Assembly: GCA_017984655.1 (NCBI GenBank)
Contig: JAGNZB010000078.1
Location: 1-5,314 of the forward strand
DNA: 5,314 nucleotides
Reading direction: 5' to 3'
Origin: Candidatus Altimarinota bacterium
Lineage (GTDB): Bacteria; Patescibacteriota; Gracilibacteria; RBG-16-42-10
The notes beneath the pieces were generated by a model. That model ran no database searches and was not told the DNA's origin. It saw only the letters and a program-made list of their open reading frames with translations. The stretch's first letter is position 1; each line of letters opens with the position of its first letter. Shown here in pieces: positions 1 through 5,314 of this stretch. Both the position numbers and the translations under genes were made by a program.

Positions 1-1
1 T

Positions 2-1657
2 CGTGATCGTGATGGCCTGACTCAGGTTGTCTTTGATCCTGAGATCAATGGCGAGACTCATGCTGTGGCTGAGACATTGCGTTCAGAGTTTGTGATCTCA
101 GTCACTGGTACTGTGGTGGCGCGTCCGGCTGGTATGGAGAATAAGCATTTGGCTAATGGTGCTGTGGAAGTGCATGCGTTGAAGATGACTATTCTCAACG
201 CGGCCAAGACACCGCCGTTTGGCATCGATCAAGATCAAGAAATTAGTGAAGAACTGCGTCTCAAGTATCGTTACTTGGATCTTCGTCGTGAACGAATGCA
301 GAATAATATCAAGCTTCGTCATCACATGATCAAGCATATTCGCGACTACTTTAGTGACAATGGTTTCTTGGAGATCGAGACACCGATCTTGATCAAAGGG
401 ACACCTGAAGGTTCTCGTGAGTACTTGGTGCCTAGTCGTCTTCATCCCGATAATTTCTATGTGTTACCCCAAAGCCCTCAACAATTGAAGCAGCTTTGTA
501 TGGTTGCTGGTTTGGAGCGTTATTTCCAGATTGCTCGTTGTTTCCGTGATGAAGATCAGCGTGGCGATCGTCAACCTGAGTTTACCCAGCTAGATGAAGA
601 GTTCTCTTTCGTGACCATGGATGACATCATCAATGTCAATGAGAAATTGCTTTTGGAATTAACCAAGCGGTTCTTGCCAGAACGTCGGATTCAGCATGAG
701 CCATTTGTGCGGATGACCTGGGCTGATGCGATGCATCGCTACGGTAGTGACAAGCCTGATATCCGTTATGATTTGTCTTTTGTGGATGTGTCAGAGATCA
801 TGGCTGGTAGTGGCTTCCAGGTCTTTAGTGATGCTGTAGCCAAAGGTGGTGTGGTGAAAGCGATGCGAGTGCCAGGTGGAGCTGCATTTACTCGTAAACA
901 AATCGATCAGTTGACTGAGGTTGCTAAATCAAAAGGTGCCAAGGGTTTGGCATACCTGTCTCAAGAAGCAAATGGTGAACTGAAGTCGACTTTTCTGAAG
1001 TTCTTGGATGAAGCAACTCAGCAGAAACTTGCTGAGGCAATTCAGCTAGCTCCAAATGACATGGTTTTCTTTACAGCGGCACCAATGGTAACTGCTTGTG
1101 AGAGTTTGGGACAGGTTCGCCAAGCTGTGGCAAAGATGCTGAATCTTGGTGATGATAACGTGATGGCGTACCTATGGGTGACTGAATTCCCAATGTTCGA
1201 ACGCGATACTGAGACTGGCAATCTGCAGGCAATGCATCATCCATTCACGCGGCCACTTGCTAGTGATGAAGCCCTCTTGGATACCAATCCTGAAGCTGCC
1301 CGAGCTGTGGCGTATGATGTGGTACTCAATGGTGTCGAAGTCGGTGGTGGCTCTATGCGTATTCATGAGCGTGCCCTCCAAGAAAAAATCTTTAGCTTGA
1401 TGAATATCTCAGCTGTTGATGCTGAACGTCGTTTTGGTCATTTGCTCGAAGCATTCTCATATGGTGCGCCACCACATGGTGGTATTGCCTGGGGACTTGA
1501 TCGTCTCGTGATGCTCTTTGCCAACGAACCCAATATCCGTGAAGTAATTGCCTTCCCCAAGAATCAAACTGCTCAAGACCTGATGCTGGGAGCACCAAGT
1601 TTGGTGACTGAAAAAGAACTAAAGGAAGTTCATATTGCATTGCGATCACAGAAGTAG
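2..1657 (+). CDS. aspS: Aspartyl-tRNA synthetase, 5'-truncated by window edge
   Basis: This cytoplasmic class IIb synthetase attaches aspartate to tRNA using ATP. The frame is already open at base 2; the first residues (RDRDGLTQVVFDP) match the end of the OB-fold anticodon-binding domain and align with E. coli AspRS from about residue 39, so about 38 residues lie upstream. The visible 551 aa then give a normal full length near 590. In visible numbering, the motif 1 region is about 122-146 (FLEIETPILIKGTPEGSREY), QSPQQLKQ is at 157-164, motif 2 starts at 181 (FRDEDQRGDRQPEF), the bacterial GAD insertion is roughly 285-385 (MRVPGGAAFTRKQID), HHPFT lies at about 411, and motif 3 is GLDRLVMLF at 498-506. 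No key residue looks lost. The GTG at 65 is internal, not the start. The gene ends in tandem stops TAG TGA. A Gly replaces E. coli Lys81 (codon 131-133), a trait of non-discriminating enzymes. It is probably the first visible gene of a three-gene run. Confidence 0.98.
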   Translation, partial: RDRDGLTQVVFDPEINGETHAVAETLRSEFVISVTGTVVARPAGMENKHLANGAVEVHALKMTILNAAKTPPFGIDQDQEISEELRLKYRYLDLRRERMQNNIKLRHHMIKHIRDYFSDNGFLEIETPILIKGTPEGSREYLVPSRLHPDNFYVLPQSPQQLKQLCMVAGLERYFQIARCFRDEDQRGDRQPEFTQLDEEFSFVTMDDIINVNEKLLLELTKRFLPERRIQHEPFVRMTWADAMHRYGSDKPDIRYDLSFVDVSEIMAGSGFQVFSDAVAKGGVVKAMRVPGGAAFTRKQIDQLTEVAKSKGAKGLAYLSQEANGELKSTFLKFLDEATQQKLAEAIQLAPNDMVFFTAAPMVTACESLGQVRQAVAKMLNLGDDNVMAYLWVTEFPMFERDTETGNLQAMHHPFTRPLASDEALLDTNPEAARAVAYDVVLNGVEVGGGSMRIHERALQEKIFSLMNISAVDAERRFGHLLEAFSYGAPPHGGIAWGLDRLVMLFANEPNIREVIAFPKNQTAQDLMLGAPSLVTEKELKEVHIALRSQK

Positions 1658-1685
1658 TGAGTGTTTATTAGTAATCTCAATTTGT

Positions 1686-1970
1686 ATGGAAAAATCAAAT
1701 CACTCCGGAAATTTTTGGTTGGCTGGTGTCCTCGGTGGTATTCTCCTTGGTATGTTGTTTGCTCCCAAGAAGGGCAGTGAGCTTCGTGGTCAGATTGCCA
1801 AGGCCAGCGCTGGTGGCACCGCAAAACAGCTTGAGGTACTCAAGGAGGAGTTTGTTGAGATGTTGCACGATATGCATGACACGGTACAATCCCTCAAGGA
1901 CAGCAAGCAAGCTCAAAAATTGTTAAAAAATATTACTGAATATACGAAAGGTGAAGACTCTGTTGAGTAA
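1686..1970 (+). CDS. YtxH-like small membrane protein
   Basis: This 94-aa protein of the YtxH/gas-vesicle-like type has no established biochemical role; relatives are known mainly as general-stress or envelope-associated proteins. Residues 10-26 form one membrane helix rich in Gly and Leu (FWLAGVLGGILLGMLFAP), followed at once by KKGSELR. This pattern of a glycine-rich helix, then Ala-Pro-Lys-x-Gly and a polar helix, is the YtxH hallmark. Residues 36-88 are charged and predicted helical, perhaps a coiled coil (AKQLEVLKEEFVEMLHDMHD), and should lie in the cytoplasm if the Lys-rich end follows the positive-inside rule. The ATG at 1686 is chosen because it places the short polar N-terminus just before the helix. 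A TTG at 1635 would add 17 unrelated residues and overlap aspS. No Shine-Dalgarno sequence precedes it. It lies 28 bp after aspS and 20 bp before the VanW gene, so it is probably cotranscribed. Confidence 0.85.
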   Translation: MEKSNHSGNFWLAGVLGGILLGMLFAPKKGSELRGQIAKASAGGTAKQLEVLKEEFVEMLHDMHDTVQSLKDSKQAQKLLKNITEYTKGEDSVE

Positions 1971-1990
1971 ATAGTTTTAATCACTGGAAT

Positions 1991-4009
1991 ATGGCTAAGA
2001 AAAACAAGCGTAAGTCAGCAGGGAAAACTACCGATGCATCAGGTAAAAAAAAGTTGCCTCATCCCAAGAAAAAAGCGCAGAAGAAGGTGGCTGCAGAAGT
2101 CAGTGAGCCATCTTCTTTGGTGTTGGCTGCTGCAGAAATGGTGGAAGAGCTAGTTGAGCCATTATTGCCACCTCAGCACCGCAATCCATTTGACTGGAGT
2201 TGGTTGCGATCGATTGTATTTGGTACAGTTGCTGCTTTGGCAATCTGTGCTGTTGTGCTTGTGGGTATTTATTATTCTTTTGAAAGCTACTACGTCAATC
2301 GGGTGTTGCCCAACACCTATGTTGGTTCATTGCCAGTAGGCGGGCTTACCTATGCTGAAGCGGAACAAAATCTTGTGGCTTCCTATCAGTCTCTTGCCAA
2401 GAAGCCACTGACAGTAGTGATTGACCAAGAGCAGGTACAGCTTGGTTTTGTGGAGGCTGGTATCAGTTTTGATTTTGATCGGGTTCTCAGTGAGCTCAAG
2501 AGTCATCATCCCCATGAAGTGTGGGGTGCTTTTTTGTGGCCAACACATATTGATCACGGTGTTATAGTCGATCGGACTATGTTGACACATGCTCTTCAGA
2601 AGGCAGTGCCGGAGATTGCTGCACTTCCCAAGGATGCTCAAGTGGTGATTGCAAAAGATGCTCAAAACAAAAGTTATTTTACTGTCGCACCAAGTGAGAG
2701 TCATACGACCATCGATTTTGCCAAAGTCAGTGCTACTATTCTTCAAATGCTCCAGAGAGGGGAGTCATTGCCGGTAGTGGCCCCTACATATGTTGGTACC
2801 CCTCAGATCAGTGATGCTGGTGCATACCAAGCCTTGGCTACTGCTGAATCTTGGTTGAAGCATGATGTCGAGATTGTCTACAAACAACATCTGAAGGATT
2901 TTTCATTTGATTTGAAGCCAAGCCAGGATTTGGGTTGGTTGAGTTTTGTTCCTCAGGGAGGTGCTTTGACTGTACGACTCAATGAACAAAAGTGGCATGA
3001 CTTGGTGGCTACCAAGATTAGTCCAGTCATTGAACAGACTCGTCAGGATGTGACGGTAGAGATGCCGTCTGGTGATAGTAAGTATGCGAAAGTATCTGGA
3101 CAATTGAAGGATGGCTACACAATCGATAGAGAGGCAACGCGCTTGGCGATTGAGCTGGCATTGCAGTCTGGTTCTGACGCTCCGGTGAATTTGAGTGTCC
3201 AGCATTATCCTGCCCAGTTCTCTTCTTCTGATGGAGCTGATCTTGGCCTCAAGGATCTCTTGGGTACCGGTTATTCTAGATTTATTGGCTCTAGTGCAGA
3301 TCGGAAGTTCAATGTGCGCAAGGGACTGGCAATCTACAACAATGTGATTCTAGCTCCCAATCAAGAGCTAGCATTCAATAGTTTGCTGGGTGATGTCACT
3401 GTTCAGAATGGTTGGAAAGAGGAGCTGGTGATCAAGGAAGGCGGCAAGAAAACTGTGCCTGAAGCTGGTGGTGGGATATGTCAGGTGTCTACGACGATGT
3501 ATCGTGCTCTAGTAGAAGCAGGCCTCAAGGTGACTGAGCGTCGTGCTCATAGCTATCTGGTCTCTTATTATGTCAGTGATGATGATCCTCGCGCTGGGAT
3601 CGACGCTACTATTTATCCAGGTTCACAGGATCTAGTCTTCACCAATGACACACCAAACTACATTTTGTTGCAGACTGAAATGACTGCGACTGAGGCTTAT
3701 TTCCGCATCTATGGGACAGCAGATGGTCGTTCTGTGCAGCTCACTGGTCCAGTGAAATCTGGGTGGAAGACTCCTGGTAGTCCGATTTTAGTACCAACTA
3801 CTACTTTGCCTGCTGGCAAAGTGAATATTACCAAGAAAGCCCATAATGGTCGTACTGTGCAGTGGGAACAAATCATCACTTACAATGATGGCACCGTGGA
3901 GAATCACGATATTATTTCTGTCTACAAAGCGATCCCTGCTGAAGGGATGATCGGTGTGGCAGCTGCTTCACCCGCCAATTCATTACCTGAAGGTAATATC
4001 GCTCTTTAG
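1991..4009 (+). CDS. VanW-domain membrane-anchored cell-wall protein
   Basis: This 672-aa protein is a probable envelope protein acting on peptidoglycan. Residues 1-33 are very Lys-rich and cytoplasmic; 43-60 may be an amphipathic helix; 73-97 are a single membrane helix, so the rest should be outside (type II anchor). Residues about 118-405 look like two PG_binding_4-type units (one starting GLTYAEAEQNL, the other ending near DGYTIDREATRLAIELAL). The VanW domain covers about 437-570, with AGGGICQVSTTMYRA at 492-506 (Cys497), RRAHSYLVSYY at 517-527 (His520), GIDATIYPG and FTNDTPNYILLQT. A tail at 574-657 (GTADGR, AHNGRTV, YNDGTVENHD) resembles the C-terminal extension of CPR VanW proteins as I recall them. 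VanW domains of C. difficile are cysteine-dependent L,D-transpeptidases; the same activity here is inferred from the retained Cys. The ATG at 1991 gives the expected charged N-terminus; there is no Shine-Dalgarno. It ends 10 bp from a convergent gene. Confidence 0.92.
   Translation: MAKKNKRKSAGKTTDASGKKKLPHPKKKAQKKVAAEVSEPSSLVLAAAEMVEELVEPLLPPQHRNPFDWSWLRSIVFGTVAALAICAVVLVGIYYSFESYYVNRVLPNTYVGSLPVGGLTYAEAEQNLVASYQSLAKKPLTVVIDQEQVQLGFVEAGISFDFDRVLSELKSHHPHEVWGAFLWPTHIDHGVIVDRTMLTHALQKAVPEIAALPKDAQVVIAKDAQNKSYFTVAPSESHTTIDFAKVSATILQMLQRGESLPVVAPTYVGTPQISDAGAYQALATAESWLKHDVEIVYKQHLKDFSFDLKPSQDLGWLSFVPQGGALTVRLNEQKWHDLVATKISPVIEQTRQDVTVEMPSGDSKYAKVSGQLKDGYTIDREATRLAIELALQSGSDAPVNLSVQHYPAQFSSSDGADLGLKDLLGTGYSRFIGSSADRKFNVRKGLAIYNNVILAPNQELAFNSLLGDVTVQNGWKEELVIKEGGKKTVPEAGGGICQVSTTMYRALVEAGLKVTERRAHSYLVSYYVSDDDPRAGIDATIYPGSQDLVFTNDTPNYILLQTEMTATEAYFRIYGTADGRSVQLTGPVKSGWKTPGSPILVPTTTLPAGKVNITKKAHNGRTVQWEQIITYNDGTVENHDIISVYKAIPAEGMIGVAAASPANSLPEGNIAL
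3982..3997. repeat. Short hairpin ATTACC-TGAA-GGTAAT near VanW gene end
   Basis: Six-base arms enclose a four-base loop within the last codons of the VanW gene (encoding part of LPEGNI). It is AT-rich, and no T-run follows on either strand, so it is not a canonical intrinsic terminator. It could slow exonucleases at the 3' end of the transcript or be a coincidence of codon use. Confidence 0.3.
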
Positions 4010-4033
4010 GCTTCGTTGTTTAGTGATAGAGCG
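4000..4033. repeat. Inverted repeat CGCTCT/AGAGCG spanning the convergent gene junction
   Basis: The arms are at 4000-4005 and 4028-4033 with a 22-base loop that contains both stop codons and the 10-bp gap between the convergent genes. It is placed where a bidirectional terminator would be useful, but the stem is short, the loop large, and there is no T-run on either side. I list it because nothing better marks transcript ends here. Confidence 0.2.
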
Positions 4034-4541
4034 TCAAAACACTGGCTTTGAGGAGCTCGCCGATCTTGGGGCCGAGCAAGACAAGGACGGTCAATGTGAT
4101 TGCCAATGCTAGTAGTGGTACGGCAGTACCAAGTATATGACCTGCAATCGACGTTGGTTTGTGTTGTTTCTTGAGCTGGCCGAGGAAGTATTGTTTGGGA
4201 TTGATCCCATCATCAGCTCCCTTGCGGGTATGGTGTAGAGTCTTTCTCATTGCTCGGATCAAGTCTTGTAATTGATGCCGCTCGAGGATATCGGCATCGA
4301 GTGAGTCCAAAGATAGCTCCCACTCGGTGAGATTCTTCTCCAAGACTAAGAGATTGAGATCCTCTACCGTGAGCTCAATTTTGTGGAGACAGTTTGAATT
4401 GGTACAGAAAAAAGCTTGTTTCTCTTTGTTCTTTTCCCAGAATGTTGCGACATTGGTTCTGAGATTCATCAACTCGCCACACTCAGGACATTTCTTGTCA
4501 TTTGTTTGTGGGGGTAATAAATCACCGAGGTGAAGCTCCAT
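4020..4541 (-). CDS. Zinc-ribbon protein with C-terminal membrane helix, unknown function
   Basis: I do not recognise this 173-aa protein. Its N-terminal part holds a likely zinc ribbon: Cys18 and Cys21 in KCPECGELM, then Cys46 and Cys51 in FFCTNSNCLH, giving CxxC-24-CxxxxC. Residues 55-107 are predicted helical and strongly charged (LTVEDLNLLVLEKNL, then LERHQLQDLIRAMRKTL). Residues 108-131 are a polar linker, and 133-157 are one hydrophobic helix (AGHILGTAVPLLALAITLTV), followed by a short C-terminal tail. There is no signal peptide, so the zinc ribbon should stay in the cytoplasm and the protein would be anchored by its C-terminal end. The ATG at 4541 is supported by a near-consensus promoter whose -10 box ends 27 bp upstream. 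No Shine-Dalgarno is visible in the short leader. It converges with the VanW gene and diverges from a metal transporter. A regulator or a membrane-recruitment adaptor are both possible; neither is shown. Confidence 0.85.
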   Translation of the reverse strand: MELHLGDLLPPQTNDKKCPECGELMNLRTNVATFWEKNKEKQAFFCTNSNCLHKIELTVEDLNLLVLEKNLTEWELSLDSLDADILERHQLQDLIRAMRKTLHHTRKGADDGINPKQYFLGQLKKQHKPTSIAGHILGTAVPLLALAITLTVLVLLGPKIGELLKASVLTLYH

Positions 4542-4550
4542 GTAGGTTTT

Positions 4551-4562
4551 GATATTTATATC
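4551..4562. repeat. Inverted repeat GATAT-TT-ATATC, possible operator
   Basis: Two perfect 5-bp arms flank a 2-bp centre. The site sits exactly at the predicted transcription start and early leader of the zinc-ribbon gene, where a bound repressor would block transcription. The sequence is AT-rich and short, so a chance palindrome is quite possible. The overlapping octamer TTGATATT (4549-4556) recurs at 4627-4634 on the VIT side of the same intergenic region. Confidence 0.25.
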
Positions 4563-4568
4563 GCTAGT

Positions 4569-4597
4569 ATTATGAAATGAATTTACACTCTTGTCAA
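4569..4597 (-). promoter_or_regulatory. Sigma-70-type promoter for the zinc-ribbon gene
   Basis: Read on the minus strand, a perfect -35 box TTGACA (4597-4592) is followed after exactly 17 bp by CATAAT (4574-4569), which matches the -10 consensus at five of six positions. Transcription should start near 4562, leaving a leader of about 20 nt before the ATG at 4541. Box quality, spacing and placement all agree, which makes this the strongest regulatory call in the window. Confidence 0.8.
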
Positions 4598-4618
4598 ATG
4601 CTGAAAGTGATGTCTAAT
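4591..4618 (+). promoter_or_regulatory. Alternative promoter for the VIT-family gene
   Basis: TTGTCA (4591-4596) and TCTAAT (4613-4618) lie 16 bp apart; each matches five of six consensus bases, but the -10 lacks the important A at its second position. The -35 overlaps the -35 of the minus-strand promoter within the same TTGTCAA motif, so the two would be arranged back to back. The leader would be near 57 nt. It is weaker by box quality than the minus-strand promoter. Confidence 0.25.
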
Positions 4619-4632
4619 CATACTTCTTGATA

Positions 4633-4659
4633 TTGTCACCGAGTTAGTTTTGGCATTAT
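4633..4659 (+). promoter_or_regulatory. Candidate extended -10 promoter for the VIT-family gene
   Basis: CATTAT at 4654-4659 is preceded by TG plus one base (4651-4653), forming an extended -10 element. A TTGTCA at 4633-4638 could serve as the -35, but the spacer is only 15 bp. An extended -10 tolerates a weak -35. The start would fall near 4666, giving a leader of about 16 nt before the ATG at 4682. It competes with the alternative at 4591-4618. Confidence 0.35.
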
Positions 4660-4681
4660 GGTGCTCTGGTAACGCTCTTTT

Positions 4682-5314
4682 ATGAAGAAATCTTCGTGGT
4701 TTACCTTCTTTACGCATAGTATACGGGATATTGTTTTTGGCTTGGAAGACGGCTTGGTATCTACTGTTGGCGTACTCACTGGTATTGCTAGTGGTACTGA
4801 TGATCACTTTATTGTGATCCTTTCTGGCGTTGTCTTGATTATGGTGGAGGCGCTTTCGATGGGGGTGGGGAGCTTTCTGTCTGCAGAGTCCGAACGTGAG
4901 CTGCAGAGTCGCCAGCGCGATGATATTGAGAGATTGGTTACTGATCAGCCAGCTCAAGCACAGAAGCAGTTGGAAAGCGCTTATCACAAGTTGGGCTTGA
5001 GTGGCACTATGATCAAATCTTGGTTGTCTGTTTTGGTGAAGAAGCCGAAGAGCTTTGGGAGAGAATTAGCTATGCATCAGGTTGGACCAGTGTTCAAGAC
5101 GGAACAAAACACCATCATCAATGGTGTCTGTATGTTCTTTTCTTATATAATCGGCGGTGCTGTACCGGTGCTTCCATACTTCATACTGCCTGTTTCGACA
5201 GCGATATTTTGGTCAATTCCATTGACTGTTGCTGCATTGTTTCTGGTGGGAGCAGTCAAGGGCAAGATTGTCCATAAAAACTGGTGGTATAGTGGTCTGC
5301 AAATGGCGTTGGTG
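4682..5314 (+). CDS. VIT1/CCC1-family Fe/Mn transporter, 3'-truncated by window edge
   Basis: This is an integral membrane protein of the VIT (vacuolar iron transporter)/CCC1 family, whose members move Fe(II) or Mn(II), often by proton exchange. The frame stays open to the last base, giving 211 residues; the family usually has about 230, so most of the fifth helix is missing. Residues 14-36 are helix 1 with IRDIVFGLEDGLVSTVGV, which carries the family's Asp (D23). Helix 2 is about 43-66, with VEALSMGVGSFLSAESERE holding E56, M60 and E69. Residues 67-143 are the cytoplasmic metal-binding loop. Helix 3 is about 144-169 (GGAVPVLPYF), helix 4 about 172-194, and helix 5 begins at WWYSGLQMALV. The ATG at 4682 is firm because an in-frame TAA lies at 4670-4672. 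No Shine-Dalgarno is seen. There is no ferritin-like fusion at the N-terminus. It diverges from the zinc-ribbon gene across a 140-bp region. Confidence 0.93.
   Translation, partial: MKKSSWFTFFTHSIRDIVFGLEDGLVSTVGVLTGIASGTDDHFIVILSGVVLIMVEALSMGVGSFLSAESERELQSRQRDDIERLVTDQPAQAQKQLESAYHKLGLSGTMIKSWLSVLVKKPKSFGRELAMHQVGPVFKTEQNTIINGVCMFFSYIIGGAVPVLPYFILPVSTAIFWSIPLTVAALFLVGAVKGKIVHKNWWYSGLQMALV

Noticed and set aside
65..67. GTG at 65 as the aspS start
   Set aside because: The frame upstream to base 2 encodes RDRDGLTQVVFDP, a conserved AspRS segment, so the gene extends beyond the window.
98..445. Minus-strand open frame of 115 codons inside aspS
   Set aside because: It is antisense to a highly conserved synthetase, with low-complexity, Thr/His-rich translation and no motif.
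1658..1679. TGAG...CTCA with inner ATTA-g-TAAT after the aspS stop, as a terminator
   Set aside because: The arms are only four bases, AT-rich and discontinuous, and no T-run follows; the close downstream genes suggest read-through.
1635..1685. Upstream TTG start for the YtxH-like gene, overlapping aspS
   Set aside because: The added 17 residues (MHCDHRSSECLLVISIC) do not fit the family and lie partly in the aspS end; the ATG at 1686 gives the usual short N-terminus.
2327..2746. Minus-strand open frame of 139 codons inside the VanW gene
   Set aside because: It is opposite the coding frame of a clear gene and its translation shows no domain-like pattern.
4583..4987. Minus-strand open frame of 134 codons overlapping the VIT gene start and the intergenic region
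   Set aside because: It lies opposite the well-supported VIT-family coding sequence, has no recognisable domain, and overlaps the promoter region; it is an antisense shadow.
5020..5277. Plus-strand open frame of 85 codons
   Set aside because: It is in a different frame inside the VIT-family gene, whose membrane helices and family motifs run unbroken through it.

Overview
The window looks like a piece of bacterial chromosome with five protein genes and almost no free space. The large VanW-family protein resembles, from memory, the long membrane-anchored VanW proteins common in Patescibacteria (CPR): a PG_binding_4-type region, a Gly-Gly-Gly-x-Cys-Gln motif, an Arg/His-Ser-Tyr-x-Val-Ser-Tyr-Tyr stretch, a Gly-Thr-x-Asp-Gly-Arg segment and a conserved tail. 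That is the best taxonomic hint and it is only a hint. The standard genetic code fits all genes: no in-frame TGA needs reassignment, and TAG and TAA are the stops used. None of the four visible starts has a convincing Shine-Dalgarno sequence.

Layout. Positions 2-1657 (+) hold the aspartyl-tRNA synthetase gene aspS, lacking roughly its first 38 codons because the window begins inside it. It is followed closely by a 94-aa YtxH-like membrane protein (1686-1970, +) and a 672-aa VanW-domain cell-envelope protein (1991-4009, +). The gaps are 28 and 20 bp, and the three genes probably form one transcription unit. A convergent gene on the minus strand (4020-4541) encodes a 173-aa protein with an N-terminal four-cysteine zinc ribbon and a C-terminal membrane helix. 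It is separated by a 140-bp divergent promoter region from a VIT1/CCC1-type Fe/Mn transporter (4682 to the window end, +) that is cut off at its C-terminus.

Function. aspS charges tRNA-Asp, and possibly also tRNA-Asn, since a Gly sits where E. coli has Lys81. The YtxH-like and VanW proteins both point to the envelope: VanW domains have been shown in Clostridioides difficile to be cysteine-dependent L,D-transpeptidases. The VIT-family protein would move Fe(II)/Mn(II) across the membrane. The zinc-ribbon protein has no known role. It shares an intergenic region with the transporter, so common control is possible but unproven.

The clearest regulatory signal is a near-consensus sigma-70-type promoter (TTGACA, 17 bp, CATAAT) reading into the zinc-ribbon gene, with a small inverted repeat at its predicted transcription start. 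I see no CRISPR array, tRNA, rRNA or mobile element, and nothing that amounts to a clear new multi-gene system. The zinc-ribbon/membrane protein and its divergent promoter region are the least explained part.
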